Positions 36,407 through 45,481 of a stretch of DNA of 64,000 nt are shown here, piece after piece; position 1 is the stretch's first letter; each line of letters starts with the position of its first letter. The notes below the pieces were generated by a model, which saw nothing but the letters and a program-made list of their open reading frames with translations, did not search any database and had not been told where the DNA came from. This DNA is from Arcicella aurantiaca. GTDB lineage: Bacteria; Bacteroidota; Bacteroidia; Cytophagales; Spirosomataceae. The translations under genes were made by a program, and so were the position numbers. The stretch spans positions 1-64,000 of the forward strand of contig NZ_QGGO01000009.1 in NCBI RefSeq assembly GCF_003148625.1, read 5' to 3'.

Positions 36407-38014
36407 TTACTTCGTTAATACAAATTTATAATTTTGAAATGTTGTAAATGGTAATACTTGATTGTCTTGTGATTTTAAGTAGTTGAATCCTGCGAGATTG
36501 TAAATATCTTTATATGAATCTCGATTATCCAATCCTTTACGGATATTATTGCCGTAGCGACCTAAAATTCTGCCCCAAAACAAAGCAATATCATAACCAT
36601 GAAAAGCATAATAGGAAGGAATAACGCCATATTTGCTTAAATAATCCTTACGAAATGTATCAACAATTGGTTTTTCAACATCCACAAATTCTGGGTCGAA
36701 ACAATACACTTCTCTTCCTGCTAATGTTCCATTGCTCAAATTTGACGAATTAAAAGCCTCCGCAGTAGTTACCAACGGGTACATCACATCTTTTTTATTT
36801 AAGGCATTAATCATGGACAAACCTGCTTTTTTATCAGAAGTTGCCATGAAAATATGACTAACTCTTTTCTCTGGTAATTTGTTGCCAATGTCATCTGCAA
36901 ATGGAAGAATTTTCTCAAACTTTACTATTTCATAACCCACTTTTTCCATTTGCTGACGATAGGTTTCTGCCATCGTAGAATCATTGGGCGAATCAGTATA
37001 ATAAATGGCAGTGTTTCTACCTAAAAACGGTTGTTTTCTCACAAACTCTGCCGCTTTTGTGGCTTGCATCACTGCCGAAGGTTGGGCTAAAAATACCAAT
37101 TCATATTCATCTAAAAGCTTCTGATTATTAGACATTGGATTGATAATGGGTATTTGTGCCGTTTCACAATACGCTGTTGCTACTCGGTTACTTTCAGCGT
37201 AAAGTGGTCCAACCAATAAATCCATTTTCTGGAAAGATTCATTATTGACTAATTCCAACATATCATCGGTATTATTGGCAATATCATACGTAAAAAGATT
37301 TATCGTAATACCTTCTTTCAAAAGCACATTTTTAGCCATTTTCATACCTTGATAAATGTCAATGGCGTACTGATTTTTACGTGTTCTTTCTGGGTCAAGT
37401 GTTTCAACAGATAATGGTAGTAATAGACCAAAATTGAAATAATTTTTATTTTTGCTTGACGAATTTGTACTTGTTTGGGTATTGGCAATGATTGCAGTTT
37501 TGTTCTTTTTCTCCAACAAAATACTTTCGTCTGGAAATTTAGCAGATAATTCATTCAATGTTTTTGTAGATTGAATTTGACCAATATAAAATGCTTTCAT
37601 TTCTGCTAAATCATCTTGAAAAGAGTCATCCGTGATAGATTTTGCGTAATTTAGAGCGTCAACATAATTTTTCTCTTCAAAAGCAATATTTGAAAAAAGG
37701 TAATTAATTTCGTCTTTTTTTGTCCAATTCGGATAAAGAACTAATAAATTTTTCAAAGTAGTTTTTGCCTCAAAATATTTCTGCAATTTTGTAGAAGAAA
37801 GAGCATTGAAGTAAAATGAATAAGGAACAAAGGTAGATTCGATGCGATTGTTGCACAATGCCCCAAATTCAGTTTGGGCTTTTTCAAAATCACCACTTTT
37901 GAAAGTTTGTAATGCTTTTTTATAAGCTGTTTCATATTCTGAAACACTTTTTTGAGCAAAAGCTGTTTGAAAAGCACTGAAAATAATCAATAACAAGATG
38001 AGTCTTTTGAGCAT
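36407..38014 (-). CDS. Periplasmic binding-protein-like protein with N-terminal TPR-like helices
   Basis: A 535-residue exported protein (signal peptide to about FAQK, residue 21). Residues 25-165 form tetratricopeptide-like helices (AYKKALQTFKSGDFEKAQTEFGALC; YVDALNYAKSI). After a Ser/Asn linker, residues 190-535 are a type 1 periplasmic binding fold like that of Leu/Ile/Val-binding proteins (FNFGLLLPLS, IYQGMKMAKNVL, LLVGPLYAESNRVA, IPIINPMSNN, YYAFHGYDIALFWGRIL). This order recalls LpoA/LppC-type proteins, which activate peptidoglycan synthases, rather than a transport receptor. No permease genes are nearby. Either role remains possible. Confidence 0.8.
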   Translation of the reverse strand: MLKRLILLLIIFSAFQTAFAQKSVSEYETAYKKALQTFKSGDFEKAQTEFGALCNNRIESTFVPYSFYFNALSSTKLQKYFEAKTTLKNLLVLYPNWTKKDEINYLFSNIAFEEKNYVDALNYAKSITDDSFQDDLAEMKAFYIGQIQSTKTLNELSAKFPDESILLEKKNKTAIIANTQTSTNSSSKNKNYFNFGLLLPLSVETLDPERTRKNQYAIDIYQGMKMAKNVLLKEGITINLFTYDIANNTDDMLELVNNESFQKMDLLVGPLYAESNRVATAYCETAQIPIINPMSNNQKLLDEYELVFLAQPSAVMQATKAAEFVRKQPFLGRNTAIYYTDSPNDSTMAETYRQQMEKVGYEIVKFEKILPFADDIGNKLPEKRVSHIFMATSDKKAGLSMINALNKKDVMYPLVTTAEAFNSSNLSNGTLAGREVYCFDPEFVDVEKPIVDTFRKDYLSKYGVIPSYYAFHGYDIALFWGRILGRYGNNIRKGLDNRDSYKDIYNLAGFNYLKSQDNQVLPFTTFQNYKFVLTK

Positions 38015-38109
38015 AATATTGAATTTATGGTCTGGTTTTTACAAAGATAAAAAATAAGGTTTTAGCTTTTAGAAATTAACGCTTAGTTTATTAATAAAAT
38101 CATCAGCAA

Positions 38110-38562
38110 ATGAACATAACTTGGTATCACAAACACTTTAGAGACCTTAATACGACAGAATTGTATCAAATATTACAATTGAGAAATGAGGTATTTATTG
38201 TGGAACAAAATTGTCCTTTTCAAGATTTAGACGATAAAGACTTCAAATGTTATCATTTGATGGGTTTTGACACGGTCTCACAAAAAATAATGGCTTATAC
38301 CCGAATTGTTCCCGCAGGAGTATCTTATGAAGAGGCTTCTATCGGGCGTGTTGTATCCTCACCTTTAGCTCGTGGAGGTGGAATAGGCAAGCAACTTATG
38401 AAAAAATCAGTTGAACTTTTAGAAGAACTTTACGGTGGTGTTTCCATCAGAATTGGAGCTCAATTATATCTCAAAAAATACTATGAATCTTTTGGCTTTC
38501 AACAAGATAGTGAAGTGTATTTAGAAGATGGTATTGAGCATATTATTATGTTAAGAAATTAA
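38110..38562 (+). CDS. GNAT N-acetyltransferase, ElaA-like
   Basis: A 150-residue single-domain acetyltransferase. The start WYHKHFRDLNTTELYQILQLRNEVFIVEQNCPFQDLDDKD is characteristic of ElaA proteins. The acetyl-CoA loop is RVVSSPLARGGGIGKQLM, with Q/RxxGxG spacing near residue 90, and YESFGF closes the fold. The substrate is unknown. It begins 95 bp from the divergent binding-protein gene, and 8 bp separate its stop from the tex start, so the two are probably co-transcribed. Confidence 0.88.
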   Translation: MNITWYHKHFRDLNTTELYQILQLRNEVFIVEQNCPFQDLDDKDFKCYHLMGFDTVSQKIMAYTRIVPAGVSYEEASIGRVVSSPLARGGGIGKQLMKKSVELLEELYGGVSIRIGAQLYLKKYYESFGFQQDSEVYLEDGIEHIIMLRN

Positions 38563-38570
38563 ACTTTAAA

Positions 38571-40688
38571 ATGAATAAACAACAAATCCAAATCATCTCA
38601 AACACGGTGGGCGTGATGACCCATCAAGCACAAAATACCATAAACTTATTAGACGAAGGAGGAACAGTTCCATTTATTGCTCGATACCGAAAAGAAGCTA
38701 CTGGAAGCCTTGATGAAGTTCAAATTTTGGATATTAAAGAACTTTGGACAAAATTAAAAGATGCCGATAAACGTCGTGAAGGAATTATAAAATCTATTGA
38801 AGAACAAGGCAAAATGACGCCTGAGTTATTAGAAAAACTCAAAAATGCTTATCATCTCCAAGAATTAGAAGACCTTTATTTACCGTACAAACAAAAACGT
38901 AAAACTCGTGCTTCAATTGCCATTGAGAAAGGTTTAGAGCCATTGGCAAAAGTAGTTTTTGAACAAAGAGAAAACAATATTCTTAAAAAAGCAGAAGCAT
39001 TTTTAAATGATAAAGTTGCCAATGTTGAGGAGGCGTTACAAGGAGCGAGAGATATTATTGCAGAATGGATTAATGAAAATGTAGATGCCAGAAATGCGGT
39101 TCGTAAGATATTTGAACGTGAGGCATATATCTATTCAAAAGTAAAGAAAAATAAGGAAGAAGACGGAGCTAAATATCGTGATTATTTTGATTTTAATGAG
39201 CCTTTGAAAAAAGTACCTTCGCACCGACTTTTGGCAATTCGTAGGGGAGAGGAAGAAGGTTTTTTATCGGTAACAATTTCGCCAGAAGAAGACAACGCTT
39301 TGGGTGCTTTGGATAGGATTTTCTTGCGTGGTTTGCCAGAAGCAAAGGAACAAGTAGAAACTGCCATTACAGATTCATTCAAGCGTTTGATGAAGCCATC
39401 TATTGAAAATGAATTTGCTGGTTTTTCAAAGGAAAAGGCTGATGTGGAGGCAATTAGAATTTTTGCCCAAAATCTTCGTCAGTTATTGCTGGCTTCTCCT
39501 TTGGGACAAAAAAAGGTACTTGCTATTGACCCAGGTTACAGAACTGGTTGTAAAACGGTGGTTTTAGATGCACAGGGAAATTTAGTGGCTGATACCGTAA
39601 TTTATCCATTTGATAAACCTTCGGAAGCACAAGATAAAATTTTAACACTTTCTGAAAAATACCAAATTGAAGCGGTAGCGATTGGAAATGGTACGGCAGG
39701 ACGTGAAACGGAGGATTTTGTGAAGAAGTTACCTTTTAAAAAAGCTCCACAAATTTTTGCCGTTTCAGAACAAGGAGCATCTATTTATTCCGCATCACCT
39801 ATTGCTCGTGAAGAATTTCCTGATAAAGATGTTACTGTGCGTGGAGCTGTTTCTATTGGTCGTAGATTGATGGACCCTTTGGCGGAATTAGTAAAAATTG
39901 ACCCGAAATCCATTGGTGTTGGACAGTATCAGCATGACGTTGAACAAAATCTTTTGAAAAACTCCTTAGATTCTGTCGTGGAAAGTTGCGTAAATGCCGT
40001 TGGGGTAAACCTAAATACGGCTTCAAAACATTTGTTGGCTTATGTGGCTGGTTTAGGTCCTTCGTTGGCAGCAAATGTCGTGAAATTCAGACAAGAAAAT
40101 GGAGAGTTTACTTCGAGAAGTCAAATCAAAAAAGTGGCTCGTTTAGGTGATAAAGCCTTTGAACAATGTGCAGGTTTCTTGAGAATTCACGAAGCGAAAA
40201 ATCCTTTGGATAATTCGGCAGTTCACCCAGAAAGTTATCCTGTGGTAGAACAAATGGCGAAAGATTTAAAATGTACCGTGAAGGATTTAATGACTTCAGC
40301 GGAGTTGAGAAAGAAAATCAACTTACAAAGCTATGTTACGCCAAAAACGGGATTATTGACACTTCAAGACATTTTGAAGGAATTAGAAAAGCCTTCTCGT
40401 GACCCAAGAGAGCAATTAATTGCCTTTGAATTTGACCCAAATGTAAAGAAAGTAGAAGACCTTTACGAAGGAATGGTTTTGCCGGGAATCGTGACAAATA
40501 TTACCGCTTTTGGTTGTTTTGTGGACGTTGGCGTAAAACAAGATGGCTTGGTACATATTTCGCAATTGGCGAATCAATATGTTTCTGACCCGAATCAAGT
40601 CGTGAAATTACAACAACACGTAAAAGTGCGGGTAATGGAAGTTGATATTGCCAGAAAACGGGTGGCTTTGAGTATGAAAGGGGTGTAA
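38571..40688 (+). CDS. tex: Tex-family transcription accessory protein
   Basis: A 705-residue cytoplasmic nucleic-acid binding protein of the Tex/YhgF family. In order: N-terminal helical Tex domain (VPFIARYRKEATGSLDEVQI; ELEDLYLPYKQKRKTRA), a YqgF/RNase H-like domain (VLAIDPGYRTGCKTVVLD near residue 325), paired helix-hairpin-helix motifs (VGVNLNTASKHLLAYVAGLGPSLAANVV near 480), and a C-terminal S1 RNA-binding domain (VLPGIVTNITAFGCFVDVG...VHISQLA, about 630-703). Tex acts in transcription and RNA turnover; its precise job is not settled. Length is slightly short for the family because it lacks a C-terminal tail. Confidence 0.95.
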   Translation: MNKQQIQIISNTVGVMTHQAQNTINLLDEGGTVPFIARYRKEATGSLDEVQILDIKELWTKLKDADKRREGIIKSIEEQGKMTPELLEKLKNAYHLQELEDLYLPYKQKRKTRASIAIEKGLEPLAKVVFEQRENNILKKAEAFLNDKVANVEEALQGARDIIAEWINENVDARNAVRKIFEREAYIYSKVKKNKEEDGAKYRDYFDFNEPLKKVPSHRLLAIRRGEEEGFLSVTISPEEDNALGALDRIFLRGLPEAKEQVETAITDSFKRLMKPSIENEFAGFSKEKADVEAIRIFAQNLRQLLLASPLGQKKVLAIDPGYRTGCKTVVLDAQGNLVADTVIYPFDKPSEAQDKILTLSEKYQIEAVAIGNGTAGRETEDFVKKLPFKKAPQIFAVSEQGASIYSASPIAREEFPDKDVTVRGAVSIGRRLMDPLAELVKIDPKSIGVGQYQHDVEQNLLKNSLDSVVESCVNAVGVNLNTASKHLLAYVAGLGPSLAANVVKFRQENGEFTSRSQIKKVARLGDKAFEQCAGFLRIHEAKNPLDNSAVHPESYPVVEQMAKDLKCTVKDLMTSAELRKKINLQSYVTPKTGLLTLQDILKELEKPSRDPREQLIAFEFDPNVKKVEDLYEGMVLPGIVTNITAFGCFVDVGVKQDGLVHISQLANQYVSDPNQVVKLQQHVKVRVMEVDIARKRVALSMKGV

Positions 40689-40795
40689 AAAGGAAAATTG
40701 TCCATCTATTAGTGGCTTATATCCATTTGATTGTATGAAGCAGAGAAAGAATTTTGCAATGTTAAAATTCCACTCATAATTTCAAAAATACAATC

Positions 40796-41194
40796 ATGAA
40801 TATCTCTTTAGAACAAGCAGAAAAAGCTATTGTTGCGGCAAAAGCAAAATCAATTGAATTAGGTGTTAAAATGAATATTTCTATCGTTGATGGTGGAGCA
40901 AATTTAGTAGCATTCGCTCGCATGGACGGTGCTTGGTTAGGTTCTTTAGACATCTCTTTGAAGAAAGCAAAAACGGCTCGTTTCTTTGATATGAACACAG
41001 GAATCATTGGAACACTTTCTCAGCCAGGTGGTTCTTTGTATAATATCGAACACTCAAATGGAGGTTTAATTACTTTTCCGGGTGGTGTGCCAATCAAAAA
41101 TGCGGCAGGTGAAATTATTGGAGCAATCGGTGTTTCTGGTGATTCAGTAGAAAACGACCATACCGTTGCAGAAGCAGGTGCATTAGCTATTTAA
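40796..41194 (+). CDS. GlcG/HbpS family protein (DUF336)
   Basis: A 132-residue protein matching the GlcG/HbpS family throughout: [44 protein letters not shown], then SxPGG-like loops ([19 protein letters not shown]) and [15 protein letters not shown]. Streptomyces HbpS binds haem and senses redox stress, while GlcG sits in glycolate operons without a known activity. There is no signal peptide here, so it is cytoplasmic. A terminator follows, so it is a single-gene unit. Confidence 0.88.
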   Translation: MNISLEQAEKAIVAAKAKSIELGVKMNISIVDGGANLVAFARMDGAWLGSLDISLKKAKTARFFDMNTGIIGTLSQPGGSLYNIEHSNGGLITFPGGVPIKNAAGEIIGAIGVSGDSVENDHTVAEAGALAI

Positions 41195-41227
41195 AATATT
41201 TGCAAATCGTTTTACCTCTAAAAATCT

Positions 41228-41260
41228 ACGGACAAATAAACTTTATTTGTCCGTTTTTTT
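41228..41260 (+). terminator. Terminator after the GlcG/HbpS-like gene
   Basis: Perfect 13-bp stem (ACGGACAAATAAA at 41228-41240, complement at 41242-41254) followed by a T run. It lies before the true start of the AraC regulator and shows that the longer open frame from 41200 is not translated from there. Confidence 0.87.
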
Positions 41261-41274
41261 GTTTATCAATCAAT

Positions 41275-42171
41275 ATGGAAAAAACAGCCTTTACCCTCAT
41301 TAATCCCCAAAATGGAGATTTAGCATTTAAAATATTTTCCTTTGATAATAATAGCCCTTTCGACCACCTTCAACGGCATAATTATTATACCATTTTATTA
41401 CTTACTGAAGGCGAAGGAACGCTCAAAGCTAATTTGTCGGAGTATCAATTCTCTGAAAAAATCATGTGTTGTTTTACCCCTTATCAGCCATATATGATTC
41501 AGACGGAAGGTGAAATTTCGGGACTTGCTATTAGTTTTCATCCTGATTTTTTTTGTATTCATCGTCATCAGCAAGAAATTGCCAGCAATGGGGTTTTATT
41601 TAATAATATTTATAAACCTCCATTTTTCAACATTACCGACGACGATATTATTCAGCTATATAGCTTGATTAGTCAGATGAAAACAGAAGTTGAAAAGAAC
41701 GAATTAGCCAAACACGAATCATTGGTTTTGTACCTTAAAATCTTTGTTATCAATACCATCAGAATTAAAGTTCGAGAATACGAACAAGCGAAAAAGTTAC
41801 TATCTTACTCCAAAGAACCGCCCATTTTGCAGGAGCTAAAAGTTGCCATTGAAAAACATTATAATTCCAAACATACCGCAAGTGAATACGCTGATTTACT
41901 GAATATTACGCCAAAAAATTTGTCAAAATTGGTGAAAAGTTATTTCAATAAAACCCTTACCGATTTAATCTCTGAACGTATTATTATTGAAGCCAAACGA
42001 GAATTATATTTGACTTCAAAACCCATCAAGGCGATTGCTTACGATTTAGGTTTTTCGGACGAATATTATTTTAGTCGATTTTTTAAGAAAAATGTGGAGG
42101 TTTCTCCATTAATGTATCGTGAAACGGTAGGGTATAATCGAGATATTTTACTCATTCCAGAAAATAATTAA
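41275..42171 (+). CDS. AraC-family transcriptional regulator
   Basis: A 298-residue regulator from the ATG at 41275 (MEKTAFTLINPQ). The frame continues upstream to a TTG at 41200, but a terminator hairpin lies between, so the ATG is preferred. The N-terminal cupin-like half (GEGTLKANLSEYQF, CFTPYQPYMI) would bind a small effector. The C-terminal 100 residues contain two helix-turn-helix motifs (TASEYADLLNITPKNLSKLVKSYF; PIKAIAYDLGFSDEYYFSRFFKK). The next gene starts 1 bp after its stop, so it probably shares a transcript with the DinB-like gene. Confidence 0.92.
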   Translation: MEKTAFTLINPQNGDLAFKIFSFDNNSPFDHLQRHNYYTILLLTEGEGTLKANLSEYQFSEKIMCCFTPYQPYMIQTEGEISGLAISFHPDFFCIHRHQQEIASNGVLFNNIYKPPFFNITDDDIIQLYSLISQMKTEVEKNELAKHESLVLYLKIFVINTIRIKVREYEQAKKLLSYSKEPPILQELKVAIEKHYNSKHTASEYADLLNITPKNLSKLVKSYFNKTLTDLISERIIIEAKRELYLTSKPIKAIAYDLGFSDEYYFSRFFKKNVEVSPLMYRETVGYNRDILLIPENN

Positions 42172-42172
42172 A

Positions 42173-42688
42173 ATGACAAAACCAAAAGAAAACCTTGAAG
42201 TTTGGATGCGTGGACCAATTGCGGGACTTGCTCCACTTTTACAACCCGTTGCTCATGCCATTTTACAGGCACGTGAAGAGGTAAATTTAATGATGATTGA
42301 TTTTCCAGATGAATTGATTTGGGAAAGACCTTCGGGCGTTGCTTCGGTGGCTTTTCATTTACAGCATCTTTCGGGTGTGTTGGACAGACTTTTCACGTAT
42401 GCCAATAATCAAATTTTAAACGAAGACCAATTAGAACTCTTAGCTTTAGAAGCTGATTCTACACAGTTTTTAACGGTAAAAGGTTTGTTGACTCGTTTTA
42501 ATAATCAAGTAAATAAAGCCTTGACGCAATTGAAAAATATTGACGAAAAAACGCTTTTAGAGCCTCGTGGCATTGGTAGAAAACAAATTCCGACCAATCT
42601 CTTAGGTTTACTTTTTCATGCTGCTGAACATACCCAACGTCATACAGGACAGCTTTATGTAACCGTAAGGATTTTACAAAATTCGTAG
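42173..42688 (+). CDS. DinB-like four-helix protein
   Basis: A 171-residue protein of the DinB/YfiT fold. The metal-binding histidine pattern is present: SVAFHLQHLSGVLDR (His near residue 62) and HAAEHTQRHTGQLYV (two His near 150-155). Bacterial members include thiol-dependent transferases and damage-inducible proteins of unknown activity. The start abuts the AraC regulator stop, so the regulator may control or be co-expressed with it. The specific reaction is unknown. Confidence 0.85.
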   Translation: MTKPKENLEVWMRGPIAGLAPLLQPVAHAILQAREEVNLMMIDFPDELIWERPSGVASVAFHLQHLSGVLDRLFTYANNQILNEDQLELLALEADSTQFLTVKGLLTRFNNQVNKALTQLKNIDEKTLLEPRGIGRKQIPTNLLGLLFHAAEHTQRHTGQLYVTVRILQNS

Positions 42689-42765
42689 TAATTACAATCC
42701 AGAAATAAAAAAAACGTTTATATTTGGATTGCTTAAATACGAAATATCCTTACTTAAATACAGCC

Positions 42766-43320
42766 ATGAAAAAATCTATACACATTATGCTCTTTCGGGC
42801 ATTACTGCTATTTTGTATTGCCATTTTTTTAGACTCATGTAAGCTTTTTCGTCGTAAAGAAAACTCTACTACATCTTCTAATAAATATCCTTCAAAAACG
42901 AACAATGCTGGAAAACGTAGTTACAATACCAAAACAATCAACGAAATTGTTTCTTTGGCACGTTCATACACAGGTGTTCCGTATCGTTCGGGCGGTACAG
43001 ATGGCAACGGAATGGATTGTTCTGGATTATTGTACTGTGTGTATGGGCAATACGGATTTATTATACCTCGAATTTCTTGGCAACAATCTGAAATTGGGAA
43101 AGAAGTTGAAATGGATGAAATTAGGGTAGGGGATTGGGTATTTTTTGTAACCAATAAAGGAGGAACGGGAACAATTAATCATGCAGGAATTATTACAGAA
43201 TTGAAGAATCCCAAAGAAGTTTATTTTATTCATGCTTCCTCCTCCAAAGGTATCCGAGAAGATAATTTAATCAGTAAATATTGGATGAGTTGCTTTGCAA
43301 AAGCTACCAGACCTTTCTGA
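42766..43320 (+). CDS. NlpC/P60 cysteine peptidase lipoprotein
   Basis: A 184-residue cell-wall hydrolase from the ATG at 42766 (MKKSIHIMLFRALLLF). This start gives a proper lipoprotein signal with lipobox LDSC; an upstream ATG at 42724 would add 14 unneeded residues. The NlpC/P60 domain (about residues 65-184) has the nucleophile Cys in GNGMDCSGLLYC, the His in GTINHAGIITEL and a final polar residue in YFIHASSSKGI. It should cut peptide cross-links in peptidoglycan. A Ser/Thr/Asn-rich linker joins the lipid anchor to the domain. Confidence 0.92.
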   Translation: MKKSIHIMLFRALLLFCIAIFLDSCKLFRRKENSTTSSNKYPSKTNNAGKRSYNTKTINEIVSLARSYTGVPYRSGGTDGNGMDCSGLLYCVYGQYGFIIPRISWQQSEIGKEVEMDEIRVGDWVFFVTNKGGTGTINHAGIITELKNPKEVYFIHASSSKGIREDNLISKYWMSCFAKATRPF

Positions 43321-43328
43321 TTTAATTG

Positions 43329-43385
43329 TGAATTGTGAGTTAGTGATTTATGTATTCTGACAACTATTCACTAATTCACAATTCA
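43329..43385. repeat. 18-bp inverted repeat after the NlpC/P60 gene
   Basis: TGAATTGTGAGTTAGTGA (43329-43346) and TCACTAATTCACAATTCA (43368-43385) are complements with one mismatch, separated by 21 bp. It may act as a weak terminator. Confidence 0.7.
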
Positions 43386-43414
43386 CTAAATACAGTGTTT
43401 AATAAGTTTCTTCA

Positions 43415-43505
43415 ACTTCCCGAAACAGTATCCATTGCGGGTAAAAACTTTCGGGAAGTAGTCGAGAGGTTCACTTCCCGAAAGTTTTTTCTACTTTCGG
43501 GAAGT
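43415..43505. repeat. Four alternating ACTTCCCGAAAGT units
   Basis: ACTTCCCGAAA at 43415, its complement at 43449, ACTTCCCGAAAGT at 43473 and ACTTTCGGGAAGT at 43493 alternate in orientation and can form one or two hairpins. A single unit occurs at 20802-20814. A short open frame running through here is not a gene. Confidence 0.85.
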
Positions 43506-43567
43506 TCTACAAGATTTTGGAATAAAAATTATCCAGATAACTTATTAAACAGTGTACTAAATCACAA

Positions 43568-45337
43568 CTAACTTAAAGTAATCTTATGCTCAAAAGGCGT
43601 TATTCCTGTCAAGAAAACGTGCATTCCGTCTGTTCTTAAACTTCCAAAATGCGATGTGTACATTTCGCCTTCAATTCCTCTTAATTTTGAATGCTTGAAA
43701 GTTCCTCCGTCAATTTTAATAGTGTCTTTTCCCAAATGGTATTCGCCCGAACCACTCGCTAAAGTATAATTATCTGCTGAATCTTCAATTTTGCTGAACC
43801 CAACTAAGTTTCCGCCTTCTTTAAAGCAAAATTCAATCGTTACATGAACGCCATCTGTGCCTTTTGTACTGAATGTCAATTCATTAATACCATTTTTTTG
43901 TTCAATAGAAATCGTCGTTTCAAGCGTTCTGATATTGCTTTGTGGACGATGTTCAAAATCCATTTTGTTCCAAAAACGTCCGTCGGTGCTGATTGAGTGT
44001 TTATAATCGCCATCTGCTTTTTTGAATTTGGCAGGCATTGGTTGATAATAAGGTGCTTCAATTTTCTGACTCAAAACATATTTTCCATTTACTTTTTTGA
44101 TGCCCTTGCTTCTGAAATATCCCGTACTGAAAAAATCGGTTGAATAACGCATATATTTCAAAATGGCTTCTCCTTTTCGGAATGAAAAGAAATTTGGACT
44201 CGTTGAACGTCCCGAACCAATAATGAGAGGCAGGTCTGTGCCACCAAAAATGGTTACGGTTTTATCGTTATTTCTAATTCTGACCAAATTTGAGGTTTCA
44301 AAAAACTTCTCGAATGTCAAAGCTGGATTTTTGGGTTGTGGCATTGGCTTTTTGTACAAAGGCTCTTCCAAAAAATAAAACAGTAAATCGTTGAGTACCT
44401 TTTCATCAAATCCTTTTACTTTTTCGATGAATTTAGTGATGGCGGCAAACTCAGCGTTATTGTCCTCAATGGCAAAAAAGCGGTAATTATGATAAAAATT
44501 AAGAATATTTATCGGAGCAAATTGGTCTTGTCTTCTTGAATCATTGCAAACTAAATCGCCATTGGGTTCTGTGTAAAAATAGGTCATCATCAAATTTTTA
44601 CGGACAGGTTCGTACAATTTTGGTCTATCCAATAAACGCCCCATCGCAATTAAAGCACGGTCGGTCACTTCACCATAAATCATACTTCTTTCTAAATAAT
44701 GCCCATCTTTGTCAATAAAAAGTCCTTCTGAAAGCCACTCATCAATACGATTAACGTACTTTTTATCAGGAAATAACGCATTGATTCTTGCTAATGAAGC
44801 GGATACAACCCAACGGTGATTTGGCGTGTGAATGCCTCCCAAACGTAAACCTTCTCCCGATTTTAAAATAAAGGTTTTAAGCATTTCTTTGATTTCATTC
44901 AAAGATGCCATTTTGTTCGTTCTTAAAATGGTCAAAGCCGAACAAAGTGGTTCTAAAATGAAAGCGGTATCGGGCGGAGATGCTAAATTACCAATGTCAA
45001 GTGTGCCGTCAGGATTTTGAGCTTTTAATAGAAAACGCATGATTTTATCCATGTAAGGCACAACATCTTCCTTTTGAAAGTATTTTGAAGTAGGTTCTGT
45101 GATGGCGGCCGATAAATTAGCCAAATCATACCCTAATCGTCTTCTGATTTCAGTAATATCTGTCGATAATGCTTTGATTAATTTGCTAACTTCTTCATGA
45201 TTTGCCGCTACAATTTTACTGTAAAAATCATCTTCCTCATTTGCTCCGAACATAAGATTAGATTTACTTGACAAGCCTACCACTGCTCCTATGCCGATTA
45301 AATTGGTAATAAATTTTTTTCTTGAAATATTTTCCAT
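43568..45337 (-). CDS. Exported protein of the polysaccharide locus, possible lyase/hydrolase, family unassigned
   Basis: A 589-residue protein starting ENISRKKFITNLIGIGAVVGLSS, which resembles a Tat signal with Arg-Lys in place of Arg-Arg. Residues about 60-310 are rich in amphipathic helices (MDKIMRFLLKAQNPDGTLDIGN, HTPNHRWVVSASLARINALFP, YGEVTDRALIAMGRLL), as in (alpha/alpha) toroid enzymes such as heparinase-like lyases. The remainder is beta-rich (FGGTDLPLIIGSGRST, RTLETTISIEQKNG). I cannot place it in a known CAZy family. It is divergent from the LacI regulator and borders the SusC/D genes, so a role in glycan breakdown is likely. Confidence 0.65.
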   Translation of the reverse strand: MENISRKKFITNLIGIGAVVGLSSKSNLMFGANEEDDFYSKIVAANHEEVSKLIKALSTDITEIRRRLGYDLANLSAAITEPTSKYFQKEDVVPYMDKIMRFLLKAQNPDGTLDIGNLASPPDTAFILEPLCSALTILRTNKMASLNEIKEMLKTFILKSGEGLRLGGIHTPNHRWVVSASLARINALFPDKKYVNRIDEWLSEGLFIDKDGHYLERSMIYGEVTDRALIAMGRLLDRPKLYEPVRKNLMMTYFYTEPNGDLVCNDSRRQDQFAPINILNFYHNYRFFAIEDNNAEFAAITKFIEKVKGFDEKVLNDLLFYFLEEPLYKKPMPQPKNPALTFEKFFETSNLVRIRNNDKTVTIFGGTDLPLIIGSGRSTSPNFFSFRKGEAILKYMRYSTDFFSTGYFRSKGIKKVNGKYVLSQKIEAPYYQPMPAKFKKADGDYKHSISTDGRFWNKMDFEHRPQSNIRTLETTISIEQKNGINELTFSTKGTDGVHVTIEFCFKEGGNLVGFSKIEDSADNYTLASGSGEYHLGKDTIKIDGGTFKHSKLRGIEGEMYTSHFGSLRTDGMHVFLTGITPFEHKITLS

Positions 45338-45481
45338 GTTTGGGTTTTCTAAATTTAGTAATAATCAAATTTGTATTTTTGTGTATATTTATACTAAGCG
45401 AAAAGCGATTTGCGAAAAAGCGAACAAGTAAATTACTAAAGAAACAAAACTCAATTTTACTCGAAAGTCTTTCTGAATACA

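Noticed and set aside
41200-41274. Upstream TTG extension of the AraC regulator
   Set aside because: A strong terminator (41228-41260) lies within it, and the sequence from the ATG at 41275 gives a normal regulator N-terminus.
43350-43571. Short plus-strand open frame (73 codons) after the NlpC/P60 gene
   Set aside because: It runs through the alternating palindromic units, has no recognisable start or domain, and its translation just reflects the repeat.
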